From an uncultured Bacteroidota bacterium (GTDB lineage: Bacteria > Bacteroidota > Bacteroidia > Chitinophagales > Saprospiraceae): a DNA stretch of 64,000 bases. The translations under genes and the position numbers were made by a program. How positions within the stretch are numbered: the first letter of the stretch is position 1; every line of letters starts with the position of its first letter. Below, one piece after another: positions 20,031 to 28,662 of this stretch. The notes below the pieces were generated by a model. It was not told the DNA's origin. It worked only from the letters and a program-made list of their open reading frames with translations, and ran no database searches. The stretch spans positions 33,811 to 97,810 of the forward strand of contig CALMBD010000302.1 of NCBI GenBank assembly GCA_937861115.1, given 5' to 3'.

Positions 20031-20063
20031 AATCCTATAAGGTTTTCAAAACCTTATAGGATT
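20031..20063. terminator. Bidirectional terminator between the SRPBCC gene and ddl
   Basis: AATCCTATAAGGTTTT at 20031-20046 and its exact reverse complement at 20048-20063 form a 16-bp stem with a one-base centre. It lies between the convergent SRPBCC and ddl genes and could serve both. Confidence 0.75.
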
Positions 20064-20126
20064 TAATTTATTGAAAATCAACATTACAATTACCGAAAAA
20101 CGCCCCCGACGGCTTTTGCCCCCCCC

Positions 20127-21092
20127 TCATTTCCGCATGGCTTCCTCAATCAGCAGCGAAAAAAACACACCCAGTTCCCACCCGTGCGCACGTGCCTGTT
20201 GCGGCACGATGCTGGCCGGCGATATGCCCGGTATGGTGTTGGCTTCCAGGAAGTGGAAGGTATCGCCGACAAGTATATAGTCGAACCGCACGACGCCCTT
20301 GCATTTAAGTGCCTCATAGAGAAAGCGCGACTGTGACTGGCATTGTTGCGTCAGTTCGGGCGACAGATCGGCCGGTGTTACCTCCTTTGATTTACCTTCA
20401 TATTTTGCCGCGAAATCAAAAAACTCTGTTTCGGGAATGATCTCTGTAACGGGCAAAACCGTAACCGTTCCATTGACGCGCAGCACCCCGTTGGAAAATT
20501 CCCGGCCGGGCAAAAAACTTTCCACCACTGCCTCGCTGTCAAAACGCCAGGCCTCCTCTATCGCAGGCAACAGCGCTTCCGCCGTTTTTACCTTGGTGAC
20601 ACCAAAACTGGAACCGTGCGTATTGGGTTTGACAAACAGCGGCATACCCAGCGGCTTGATTTTTTCCAGGTCTGCCGGCTCGCCCCGGCGCAACAATACA
20701 GAACCGGCCATCGGTACGGTACCGAACTGCGCCAACTGCAACTTGGTGTTGTGTTTGTTCATGGTCAGGGCGCTCACGTAGCCGTCGCAGCAGGTGTACG
20801 GAATACCCAGCATGTCGAAATAACCCTGCATTTTGCCGTCTTCCAGCGGTGCGCCGTGCAGAGCGGCAAACGCACAGTCGAAATGTATCTTTTCGCCGCC
20901 CAGCGTCAGGGAAAAATCGTTTTTGTCGATTGGAGTGCCCGAATCGATTTCGTGCCAGTCAGATTTCTGGATATCGATCAAAAAACTGCGGTAGCGGTCT
21001 TTTGGCAGGTGTTCGCGTACCACCTGTCCACTTTTGAGCGAGATGACGCGCTCCTCCGAATCGCCGCCGGTAAGGATGGCTATGTTTGTCAT
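20127..21092 (-). CDS. ddl: D-alanine--D-alanine ligase
   Basis: Joins two D-Ala with ATP to make the peptidoglycan dipeptide, in the cytosol. The 321-residue protein shows AILTGGDSEERVISLKSG (N-terminal lobe, with the family Glu and Ser), the ATP-grasp segment FVKPNTHGSSFGVTKVK, VVESFLPGREFSNGVL, CKGVVRFDYILVG, and the metal-binding FLEANTIPGISPASIVPQQA. The length is normal. A minus-strand TAnnTTTG element lies 18 bases upstream of the ATG. Confidence 0.95.
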   Translation of the reverse strand: MTNIAILTGGDSEERVISLKSGQVVREHLPKDRYRSFLIDIQKSDWHEIDSGTPIDKNDFSLTLGGEKIHFDCAFAALHGAPLEDGKMQGYFDMLGIPYTCCDGYVSALTMNKHNTKLQLAQFGTVPMAGSVLLRRGEPADLEKIKPLGMPLFVKPNTHGSSFGVTKVKTAEALLPAIEEAWRFDSEAVVESFLPGREFSNGVLRVNGTVTVLPVTEIIPETEFFDFAAKYEGKSKEVTPADLSPELTQQCQSQSRFLYEALKCKGVVRFDYILVGDTFHFLEANTIPGISPASIVPQQARAHGWELGVFFSLLIEEAMRK

Positions 21093-21109
21093 GGTAAACC
21101 GATTTGCGG

Positions 21110-21117
21110 CAAAGATA
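21110..21117 (-). promoter_or_regulatory. TAnnTTTG -7 element upstream of ddl
   Basis: The minus strand reads TATCTTTG just upstream of the ddl start. The -33 element is not clear. It implies a leader of about 10-15 bases. Confidence 0.45.
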
Positions 21118-21215
21118 GTGTTGTATTAAAGTTCCGTTAAGGCTTTAAACATTCCCGCGTTCCTTTCGTCTGACATTTGCGATCAGACGCAGGTAAAAAT
21201 CTATCAAGTGTACCT

Positions 21216-22640
21216 ATGCACAAACTACAGCACCTACTCTGGCGGACCGGTTTCGGTCCCCGCACCAAAAGCTGGGAAAAATGGGCCGCCCTGCCGGAAG
21301 CGGCGTGGTGGCCCAAACTAAAAGACGACTCCATTCCCGACCCTGTCTACTTCGATGTGGCCGACAGCGCCATCAAGGGGCTCTTTATGGGTATCAGCGA
21401 ACTCGGCAAAATGGAGCGTGGCGACCTGTCGAAAGAAGACAAGAAGGAAGTCCGGCAAATGAGCCGCGAAAACCTGCGCAGCCTCAACCTGCACTGGCTG
21501 GAGGAAATGACACACACCAAATCTCAACTCCGCGAAAAAATAGCCCTGTTCTGGCACGGGCATTTTGCCAGCCGCAATTTTAACGTCCTCTATCAGCAGC
21601 AGATGCTGCATGTCATTCGGGAAAAGGCCCTGGGCAATTTCGGCGACCTGCTGCGCGGCGTGTCCAAATCGGCGGCCATGCTGGCCTTTCTGAACAACCA
21701 GCAGAATAAAAAGCAACATCCCAACGAAAATTTTGCCCGCGAGGTGATGGAACTGTTCACCCTCGGACGGGGGCATTACACCGAAACAGACATCAAGGAA
21801 GCCGCCCGCGCCTTTACCGGCTGGGGCTTTCGCCTGAACGGCGATTTTGTGTTCCGGAAGGCCCTGCACGACAACAGCAGCAAGACACTGCTCGGTAAAA
21901 GCGGGAAATACAATGGCGACGATGTGTTGGACATCCTGCTCGAACAGCGGCAAACCGCCCGGTTCATCGCCCGCAAACTGTACCGCTTCCTGGTCAATGA
22001 CATGATCGTGCCCGACGACCGCATCACCTGGCTGGGCGACCGCTTCTACGATTCCGGGTATCAGATCATGCGCCTGCTCGACGACATCGTGCGCAGCGAC
22101 TGGTTCTATGCTCCCGAAAACACGGGCAACAAGATCAAATCGCCCGTCGAACTCTGGGTCGGTATCCGACGGGCTGTCCCCTTCGAACTCGATAACCCGG
22201 ATACCCAGTTGCTCCTCCAGCGGGCGCTGGGACAGGTGCTTTTTTACCCGCCCAACGTGGCCGGGTGGCCGGGCGGGCGCAACTGGATCGACAGCAGTTC
22301 GCTCATGCTGCGCCTGCGCATTCCCCAGATGTTGCCCGACCGGCGCGATTTTGATATTCGCGCCAAAAGCGACGATGACCAGCAAATGGGCCAGGACGAA
22401 CGTGTCGGCAGCAAAAGAAGACTGGCTGCCGAAATCGACTGGCAACCGGTACTCGATCTTTTTTCGGGTATACCGGAAAAGGAACTGGTAGCGCAGATCG
22501 GTGCATATCTGTGGACGGTTTCAAACAGCAAAATGCCCGTAGAAGTGCTCCGGAACCATACCGACGGCAGCAGCCGGGAGGCGCTGATCAAAACGACCAT
22601 GATACAATTGATGGCGACGCCGGAGTATCAGTTGTGTTAA
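21216..22640 (+). CDS. DUF1800 family protein
   Basis: 474 residues of the DUF1800 family. Typical segments are HLLWRTGFGP at the start, REKIALFWHGHFASRN, LGNFGDLLRGVSKSAAMLAFLNNQQNKKQHPNENFAREVMELFTLGRGHYTETDIKEAARAFTGW, and PPNVAGWPGGRNWIDSSSL. Function is unproven; members are usually encoded next to a DUF1501 protein, as here (46-base gap), and often in genomes rich in secreted cytochromes. No signal peptide is seen. The ATG at 21216 is chosen because the conserved domain starts there. Confidence 0.88.
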   Translation: MHKLQHLLWRTGFGPRTKSWEKWAALPEAAWWPKLKDDSIPDPVYFDVADSAIKGLFMGISELGKMERGDLSKEDKKEVRQMSRENLRSLNLHWLEEMTHTKSQLREKIALFWHGHFASRNFNVLYQQQMLHVIREKALGNFGDLLRGVSKSAAMLAFLNNQQNKKQHPNENFAREVMELFTLGRGHYTETDIKEAARAFTGWGFRLNGDFVFRKALHDNSSKTLLGKSGKYNGDDVLDILLEQRQTARFIARKLYRFLVNDMIVPDDRITWLGDRFYDSGYQIMRLLDDIVRSDWFYAPENTGNKIKSPVELWVGIRRAVPFELDNPDTQLLLQRALGQVLFYPPNVAGWPGGRNWIDSSSLMLRLRIPQMLPDRRDFDIRAKSDDDQQMGQDERVGSKRRLAAEIDWQPVLDLFSGIPEKELVAQIGAYLWTVSNSKMPVEVLRNHTDGSSREALIKTTMIQLMATPEYQLC

Positions 22641-22686
22641 TTGGTTGGCCCCGCGTTATTCATGATCATAATTTAACGGCAACGAT

Positions 22687-23904
22687 ATGCTGATCAAACG
22701 AAGAGATTTTCTGAAAACAGGCTCGCTGGCAACGGCGTCGATGTTACTGCCCAAATTTTTAAAAGCCGTGGAGGCGCGCGGCGTCTTGCCGGTAAAAGGC
22801 AAAAGCCTCGTGGTACTGCAACTCAGCGGCGGCAACGACGGCCTGAACACGGTAGTGCCGGTACGGAACGATATATATTACAAAGAACGGCCGCGGCTTG
22901 GTATCAAGCGGGAGAACGCGCTGGCGCTGGGTACGGAAGCAGGCCTGCACCCGTCGCTTTCGGGGCTTAAAGGACTGTTCGACAACGGCGACCTGGCGAT
23001 CCTGAACAGCGTAGGCTATCCCAATCCCGACCGCTCGCATTTTCGCAGTATGGATATCTGGCACTCGGCAAGCCCTGCCAGCGAATACTGGCAGACGGGC
23101 TGGCTGGGCCGATACCTCGATGCGCAGTGCAGCGGTGCCCCTGCCCGTAACAACGGATGTTCGTCGGCAGCCCTGGAGATCGACGATACGCTCAGTCTGG
23201 TGCTGAAGGGCGAAAAGGCGAAAGGCCTGGCCCTGCAGGATCCGAAAAAACTGTTTGAAGCAGCACGAAGCCCGTATTTCACGGCGTATGCCGAAGCGCA
23301 CGGCGATGCAGGCAACGGTGAAACGCAGGTGGATTACCTGTACAAAACAATGGCGGAAACCCTGTCGAGCGCCGATTATCTGTACCAGCAAAGTCGCCGC
23401 AAACCGGCCGGCGCAGGCTATCCCGCTACCGAACTGGGCAAAAACCTGAAAACCATCGCATCGCTGATCCTCGCTGATACCGATACCCCGGTGTACTATG
23501 TGTCGCTGGGAAGTTTCGACACTCACATCAATCAGGACGGGCAACAAAAGAGGCTGTTCGACCAGATGAACGGGGCCATCGAGGCTTTTGTGAAAGACAT
23601 GAAGGCAAACGGCAAATGGGACGACGTACTGCTGGTCACCTTCTCCGAATTTGGTCGCCGGGTGTCGCAAAATGCCTCCGGCGGCACCGATCACGGCACC
23701 GCCAACCAGATGTTTTTCATGAGTGGAGCGCTCCGGCAAAAAGGGCTGGTAAACCCCTTGCCCGACCTGTCCGATCTGGAGGATGGTGATTTGAAATACA
23801 AAGTGGATTTCCGGCAGGTATATGCCACCTTGCTGAACAACTGGCTGGGCGCCGATGCCAACGCCATCTTGGGCAGTTCTTTTAAGACCCTGGACCTGGT
23901 CTGA
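22687..23904 (+). CDS. DUF1501 family secreted protein with Tat-like signal
   Basis: 405 residues. The N-terminus KRRDFLKTGSLATASMLLPKFL carries a twin-arginine motif and hydrophobic stretch, so export by the Tat route is likely. The DUF1501 core shows VVLQLSGGNDGLNTVVPV, SHFRSMDIWHSA, GSFDTHINQDGQQKRLFDQM, VTFSEFGRRVSQNASGGTDHGTANQMFFM. The fold is sulfatase/alkaline-phosphatase-like, with His and Asp residues that could bind metal. It forms a pair with the DUF1800 gene; the joint function is unknown. Confidence 0.88.
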   Translation: MLIKRRDFLKTGSLATASMLLPKFLKAVEARGVLPVKGKSLVVLQLSGGNDGLNTVVPVRNDIYYKERPRLGIKRENALALGTEAGLHPSLSGLKGLFDNGDLAILNSVGYPNPDRSHFRSMDIWHSASPASEYWQTGWLGRYLDAQCSGAPARNNGCSSAALEIDDTLSLVLKGEKAKGLALQDPKKLFEAARSPYFTAYAEAHGDAGNGETQVDYLYKTMAETLSSADYLYQQSRRKPAGAGYPATELGKNLKTIASLILADTDTPVYYVSLGSFDTHINQDGQQKRLFDQMNGAIEAFVKDMKANGKWDDVLLVTFSEFGRRVSQNASGGTDHGTANQMFFMSGALRQKGLVNPLPDLSDLEDGDLKYKVDFRQVYATLLNNWLGADANAILGSSFKTLDLV

Positions 23905-23933
23905 AAGCGATATGTCCGGGTTTCGGGTAATGA

Positions 23934-25424
23934 TCAGTATTTGACCACGCGTTTCTCGGTGACCTGATGGTCGGCCTGGACTTCAATCATGTAGGCTCCG
24001 TTGGGGTTGCCCGTCAGGTCGATCAGGCCATTATCGGAAAGATGTTCGGTCATCACTTCATGTCCCCTCATGTCGATCACCCGGACAAGCATGTCTTCTT
24101 CCCGGCTCTTTACCAGGAGAGGCCCGGTTGTCGGGTTGGGGAAAACCTCCACATCCTGACTGTCGCCGAAAACCACGCCGGTCAGGTCCGAGTAGGTGAC
24201 CGTTCCGTCGGTATCTACCTGCCGGAGCCGGTAGTAGTTATAGCCTTTCTTTGGCTTGGCATGGAAATACTCATACGTGTTTTCTGCTGACGAGGCGCCT
24301 TTTCCGGCTACCTTTCCGATGGTTTGGAATTGCAGACCATCCGGTACCCTGTATTCCACTTCAAAATAGGCATTATCGCGTTCAGAGGCTGTTTTCCAGA
24401 CCAGCAAAATACCATCGTTTTTGCGTACACCTTCAAAAAAGGTCAGCTCTACGGGCAAAAGCAGGCAGGCTGCTTCTACCTGCGCTACTGAATTGCAGCC
24501 GGGGTCATTGTTTGAAATCGATGCATTGCCGGGGCCTGCGAGATAATCGCATATCCCCTGGGCGGCGCAATTGCTCAGCAGGTTATTGCTGGAAATAATC
24601 AGGCTGCCACCGCCGATAGTCGCCAGACTGGCAAAGTCTGTTACCGATGTTAGAAACGGATTGGCCGTAATGGAAAAATTTCCGCCAATAGTCGTCAGGT
24701 TTGAAAAAGCCCCCAGAGAGGTCAGACCGCCATTGTTGGATACTTCAAAATCGGTTCCGACAGACTCCAGGTTGCCCAGTCCGTTCAACGTCGTCATGTT
24801 GGGGTTGGAACTGATGACGAGGTACCTGCCGTTTGTAGCGGCGTTGTTGCCCACTGCAGTCATATTGTTCAAACTGTTCAGCGCCGTCAGCCCGGTATTG
24901 TTGTTGATCTGCAGGTAACGGCCGCAAAATGCGACATTGTTCAGACCGTTCAGATCGGTCAGTTGAGGGTTATAGGCAATTTCCAGGGCGCCGTTAACAT
25001 ACCCGACGCCTGACAGGGCACTCAGGCTGGACAGTTGGGCATTTCCGGTAATGGTGAGCGACCCTCCGATAAACGGCAGATTATTCAGACCGTTCAGGTT
25101 GGTGAGTGCGTCGTTGTTGTCGATCGTGAGTTCTACGCCGATATTGCCAAGATTGGACAAGCCGCTCAGGGAGGTCAGCGCGGGGTTATTCATGATAAAG
25201 AGGCTCTTGGTAATGGAGGTGATATTGCTCAGACCGTTCAGGTTGTTTATATTATTTCCCTGAATCGTGAGGCTTACGTTCAATACCGAACAGCCGGAAT
25301 AATTATTTGGAAAGTTGTTTACCTGCGATTGGGTACTCAAAGTAAGCGGTGCACCGGGACATTGGGCTGCGACTCGAAAAAAAGAGCAGTAGCCCAGCAT
25401 ACACAAGGCGAGATATTTTTTCAT
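23934..25424 (-). CDS. T9SS-exported L-domain (leucine-rich-like) surface protein, paralogue A
   Basis: 496 residues with signal peptide MKKYLALCMLGYCSFFRVAAQ. Residues about 25-320 are a receptor-L-domain type solenoid with roughly a dozen repeats of the pattern L.I..N..L..L.GL.NL..IGG. A Cys-containing cap follows (NCAAQGICDYL, GCN, EAACLLLPVELTFF). Residues about 335-420 are an FN3-like domain (LVWKTASERDNAYFEVEYR, NYYRLRQVDTDGTVTYSD). The last 75 residues are a T9SS sorting domain (VEVFPNPTTGPLLV to EKRVVKY). The start at 25424 places the signal peptide at the N-terminus. It resembles the protein encoded at 26944-28425 over its whole length. Confidence 0.85.
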   Translation of the reverse strand: MKKYLALCMLGYCSFFRVAAQCPGAPLTLSTQSQVNNFPNNYSGCSVLNVSLTIQGNNINNLNGLSNITSITKSLFIMNNPALTSLSGLSNLGNIGVELTIDNNDALTNLNGLNNLPFIGGSLTITGNAQLSSLSALSGVGYVNGALEIAYNPQLTDLNGLNNVAFCGRYLQINNNTGLTALNSLNNMTAVGNNAATNGRYLVISSNPNMTTLNGLGNLESVGTDFEVSNNGGLTSLGAFSNLTTIGGNFSITANPFLTSVTDFASLATIGGGSLIISSNNLLSNCAAQGICDYLAGPGNASISNNDPGCNSVAQVEAACLLLPVELTFFEGVRKNDGILLVWKTASERDNAYFEVEYRVPDGLQFQTIGKVAGKGASSAENTYEYFHAKPKKGYNYYRLRQVDTDGTVTYSDLTGVVFGDSQDVEVFPNPTTGPLLVKSREEDMLVRVIDMRGHEVMTEHLSDNGLIDLTGNPNGAYMIEVQADHQVTEKRVVKY

Positions 25425-25463
25425 AAAGGGGCGATTATATGGTTGAATTTCCCAAAAGATAAA

Positions 25464-25536
25464 CCTGAGCCATAACGAATCTGTTTTCCACTGAAAGGCA
25501 ACCAATCTGCAGGAAATAGATTCGTAATGGCTCAGG
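25464..25536 (-). promoter_or_regulatory. Long hairpin in the leader of L-domain gene A
   Basis: CCTGAGCCATAACGAATCT at 25464-25482 pairs with 25518-25536 with one mismatch in 19, around a 35-base loop. It lies 40-112 bases upstream of the ATG at 25424 and downstream of a minus-strand TATGTTTG at 25587-25594, so it should be in the transcribed leader. A regulatory role is inference. Confidence 0.55.
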
Positions 25537-25586
25537 CCTGCCTGTTTTAGCGGGTATTTCCAAAACAGGAATTTCAAATGTCGATG

Positions 25587-25594
25587 CAAACATA
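25587..25594 (-). promoter_or_regulatory. TAnnTTTG -7 element for L-domain gene A
   Basis: The minus strand reads TATGTTTG. The start would be near 25580 and the leader about 155 bases, containing the hairpin. No good -33 element is seen. Confidence 0.4.
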
Positions 25595-25644
25595 TTCAAT
25601 TGCCGGCCGATTCCGCGCGGGACGGCATAAATGAAATGTTATCG

Positions 25645-26823
25645 TTATTTGAACGGGTTTCCAAACTTTTCGTCTGCCATCAAACTATTGTCTGTCAATG
25701 TATTAAGAAAGGCGACAAGCGCTTGCTTCTGGTTGTTGTTCAGGTTGAGCCGGAGTGGCTGACCATTCGGTCCAACAAGGCGGTTATCGAGCGCAGGGCT
25801 CAGTTGAATGCCGCTGTTGTAGTGTTCGACCACTTCATTCAGGGTGTTGAACCGGCCGTCGTGCATATACGGACCTGCGACACCGATGTTCTTGAGCGAA
25901 GGCGCTTTGAAGACAACTGTTTCACCCGCGTCGAGGCCATTGCTGCGGCTGTTGGCAGCCAGGGCAAAGGTGGGCGGCTGGTGGCACCCGGCGCACCCGG
26001 CGCCGCCGGCATTCGGTGGTGCGAGAAAAAGATTCTTGCCCGTATTTTCCATTTGGGTGAAATTGGGAAATGGCAGGTTGGCCGCGCCGTTGGGCTGGGC
26101 GGGGTTGAACACCTGGGCAAATCCTTCGTCGAACTTGCTTCCGGTAGACTGAATGCTCCTGACAAATTGCGCCAGGGCAAGTTTCATGCTGTTTTCGGTG
26201 ATATCCGAAGTGCCGAATGCCTGTTTGAACAGAACGGGGTAGTATTCCAGTTTCCGCATTTTCCGAAGGAGGGAGTCTATACCGCCTGCGCTGTCGTCGA
26301 AGCCCATTTCGACGTGGTCCTTGATGGGTCGTGTGACCTGATCCTCCACATCGGCCGCCCTTTTGTCCCAAAACATCCGTTCGCCCGTATAGAAATTGGC
26401 GTTCGCCAGCCGCATGGAATGGGCGCCGGTAAGTCCGCCGGTGAAGCCCTCGCTCAGCCGCTTGTCGTCGGTGAATCCTTTTTGCTGGATATGGCACGAT
26501 GCGCAGGCAACCGTATTATTGAGGCTCAGGTTTTTATCATAAAACAATACCCGGCCCAGCAGAGCGCCGTTATCGGTCACGGTATTGATACTCGGGGCGT
26601 TGTCGCTGGCCAGTACATTGGCGTCGTAGTGTACCGGGTAGAGCGGGTTGGCATAGTTGCCCGGCGCATTGAGGTCGATGTGCAGGTATTTGCTGATGAT
26701 CTCGGCATCGGACGGCTGAACGGGGTCGATAACGACAGTATCATCTTTTTTGCAGGCGGCGAGAGCGAGCAGGATGGCCAGGATAAAAACGGCGATTGGG
26801 GACAGGAAAAAGCGTTGTTGCAT
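25645..26823 (-). CDS. Di-heme cytochrome c peroxidase family lipoprotein
   Basis: 392 residues. The signal sequence ends in the lipobox LLALAAC with Cys24, so the protein is lipid-anchored. Two c-type heme sites are present, CASCH at residues 107-111 and CAGCH at 277-281, in the usual order of the bacterial di-heme peroxidase/MauG family. Other family segments are LGRVLFYDKNLSLNNTVACASCH, GFTGGLTGAHSMRLANANFY, FKAPSLKNIGVAGPYMHDGRFNTLNEVVEHYN. By family it would reduce H2O2 or carry out a related oxidation with electrons from a cytochrome. It lies between the two paralogous L-domain genes. Confidence 0.9.
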   Translation of the reverse strand: MQQRFFLSPIAVFILAILLALAACKKDDTVVIDPVQPSDAEIISKYLHIDLNAPGNYANPLYPVHYDANVLASDNAPSINTVTDNGALLGRVLFYDKNLSLNNTVACASCHIQQKGFTDDKRLSEGFTGGLTGAHSMRLANANFYTGERMFWDKRAADVEDQVTRPIKDHVEMGFDDSAGGIDSLLRKMRKLEYYPVLFKQAFGTSDITENSMKLALAQFVRSIQSTGSKFDEGFAQVFNPAQPNGAANLPFPNFTQMENTGKNLFLAPPNAGGAGCAGCHQPPTFALAANSRSNGLDAGETVVFKAPSLKNIGVAGPYMHDGRFNTLNEVVEHYNSGIQLSPALDNRLVGPNGQPLRLNLNNNQKQALVAFLNTLTDNSLMADEKFGNPFK

Positions 26824-26870
26824 GGTCGGGAAAGTTTTAGTGTTTCCCCGTTCAGACGGCGCTTCCCATA

Positions 26871-26894
26871 AAATCCTTCGGCGCGGAAGGATTT
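26871..26894. terminator. Hairpin terminator after L-domain gene B
   Basis: AAATCCTTC at 26871-26879 pairs with GAAGGATTT at 26886-26894, with a T-run on the plus side and TTTTA on the minus side. It lies 50 bases beyond the minus-strand stop at 26944 and separates that gene from the peroxidase gene. Confidence 0.6.
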
Positions 26895-26943
26895 TTTTGT
26901 AATCCGGTAGATGGTCCGCCGAAATGCTTCTGCCCGAACAACC

Positions 26944-28425
26944 CTAGTTCTTTACCACCCTTTTCACCAGCCTGCGCCCATCCGCCTGAATTTCAAGGAG
27001 ATAAACGCCATTGGGTTGATCGCTCAGGTCAATCAAACTGCTTTCGGTAAGGTCTTTGGCCAGGATTTCCTTTCCTGCAAGGTCGGTAACGCGGGCGCTG
27101 CGCGTTGTAGCGCTTCCTTTCACGATTATCGGCCCCCTGGTAGGATTTGGAAAAATATCGGGTTCGATATCGGAGTCAATATACACGCTCAGGATGTCGG
27201 AATACTCCGAACGGCCGTCAAAATCTACTTGCCGGAGCCGGTAATAGTTGAGCCCTTTGGCCGGATTGGCGTGGAAAAAAGTGTATTTGTTCTCCACGGC
27301 AGAAGTGCCGTTACCTGTTTTTTTCCCGATGGTTTGAAAATGCGGGTCATGCTGGCCTTTGAATTCCACTTCAAAGTAGGCATTGTCCTGCTCCGATGCC
27401 GTTCTCCAGTTGAGCATTACCCCGCTGCCTTCGGGGTTGCCGCCGAAGTAGGTCAACTCGACGGGTAGCAACGCGCAGGCAACCTCTACCTGCCCGATTG
27501 TATTGCAACCGACGGCATTGCTCGAAATGATGGCATTGCCGGGTCCGGACACATAATCGCAAATGCCCTGCGCGGCACAATCGCTTAGTGAAGCGTTCGA
27601 GGCAATGGTAAGGTTGCCCGTTACCGATGACATATTGACAAACTCGTCGAGGTCGGTCAAGGCGGGATTATTGTCCACATTGAAGTTGCCGTCGATGGTC
27701 GTCAGCCCGGCAAAAGCATTCAGGTTGTTCAGCATCGGGTTGCCCGCGATCTCGAAGTCGCCGTTGACAATGCTGAGTCCGTTCAGGCCATTGATCGTCG
27801 TCATTACGGGATTGGAGCCCAGAAAAAAATAACTGCCGGTTTCCGAGATAAGGTCGAGCCCGTTGATGGCAGGCAGGCTGTTGTTGTTGTTGATCGCCAG
27901 GAAGCCGTTGATGTAGTTTGGACCGACTTCTGTGAGGCTGGAAAGCGCGGTAACATCCGTCAGTACCGGGTTGAAGGAAATGTTCAGGTAGCTCCCGAGG
28001 CTTGGTATGGGGCCAATGCCGTCGAGCGTAGCCAGTTGGGCGTTGCCTTCAATCGACAGGTGGCCACCCAGCCAGGTGAGGTTGTCGAGGCCGCTCAGGC
28101 TGGTGAGCATGTCGTTGTTCTCGATTTTCAATTCTACCGCGATCGAGGTGAGGTTGCTCAGGCCGCTCAGGGAGGCCAACTGGGGGTTGTCGCGAAGGAT
28201 GAGGCTATTGGCTGTAGTTTGGATGCCGTTCAGACCATCGAGGTTGGTGATGTTGTTGCCTGTTATAGTCAGCAGGACAAACATATCCGTACATCCGGGG
28301 TAATTGGTTGGAAAGGCATCCACTTGTGCCTGGGAATTCAAGGTCAGCGGGGCAATTGGGCACTGCGCGATGGCGGCGCTATTCATGCACAACGCAATGA
28401 AAACAAGTGTAATATATTTTTTCAT
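26944..28425 (-). CDS. T9SS-exported L-domain (leucine-rich-like) surface protein, paralogue B
   Basis: 493 residues with signal peptide MKKYITLVFIALCMNSAAIAQ. It has the same layout as the protein encoded at 23934-25424: an N-cap with LTLNSQAQVDAFPTNYPGC, an L-domain solenoid (about 30-320), the Cys cap CAAQGICDYVSGPGNA, an FN3-like segment with WRTASEQDNAYFEVEF and NYYRLRQVDFDGRSEYSD, and a T9SS sorting domain (PDIFPNPTRGPIIV to GRRLVKRVVKN). The two proteins differ mostly in the solenoid, as expected for a ligand-binding or recognition surface. Binding target unknown. Confidence 0.85.
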   Translation of the reverse strand: MKKYITLVFIALCMNSAAIAQCPIAPLTLNSQAQVDAFPTNYPGCTDMFVLLTITGNNITNLDGLNGIQTTANSLILRDNPQLASLSGLSNLTSIAVELKIENNDMLTSLSGLDNLTWLGGHLSIEGNAQLATLDGIGPIPSLGSYLNISFNPVLTDVTALSSLTEVGPNYINGFLAINNNNSLPAINGLDLISETGSYFFLGSNPVMTTINGLNGLSIVNGDFEIAGNPMLNNLNAFAGLTTIDGNFNVDNNPALTDLDEFVNMSSVTGNLTIASNASLSDCAAQGICDYVSGPGNAIISSNAVGCNTIGQVEVACALLPVELTYFGGNPEGSGVMLNWRTASEQDNAYFEVEFKGQHDPHFQTIGKKTGNGTSAVENKYTFFHANPAKGLNYYRLRQVDFDGRSEYSDILSVYIDSDIEPDIFPNPTRGPIIVKGSATTRSARVTDLAGKEILAKDLTESSLIDLSDQPNGVYLLEIQADGRRLVKRVVKN

Positions 28426-28482
28426 GTAATGGTTTTTGCAGAAATGAACGTGTTGAGGCCTAACATGCCTAAAAACAACTAA

Positions 28483-28516
28483 GCAAAAAACGCACGTGAA
28501 ACGAAGCGTTTTTTGC
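28483..28516 (-). promoter_or_regulatory. Hairpin in the leader of L-domain gene B
   Basis: GCAAAAAACGC at 28483-28493 and GCGTTTTTTGC at 28506-28516 form a perfect 11-bp stem with a 12-base loop. It lies between the promoter at 28575-28605 and the ATG at 28425. On the minus strand its stem ends without a T-run directly after the last C, so it is more likely a leader structure than a terminator. Confidence 0.55.
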
Positions 28517-28574
28517 CCAGCAGAATTCAGATGTTAGCCTTGTCGTTTGAAGCGTTTTCTTCAAACAGAAACTG

Positions 28575-28605
28575 CAAAGATATTTCAGGTTATCAAAGGG
28601 CGCAA
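28575..28605 (-). promoter_or_regulatory. Promoter of L-domain gene B
   Basis: On the minus strand TTG (28605-28603), a 20-base spacer and TATCTTTG (28582-28575) match the Bacteroidota consensus. Transcription would start near 28568, giving a leader of about 143 bases. Confidence 0.6.
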
Positions 28606-28662
28606 CACAAACCGGTATATTTAACCGATAGGAGAACAGCAACATGGCATACGCCCGGTAAA

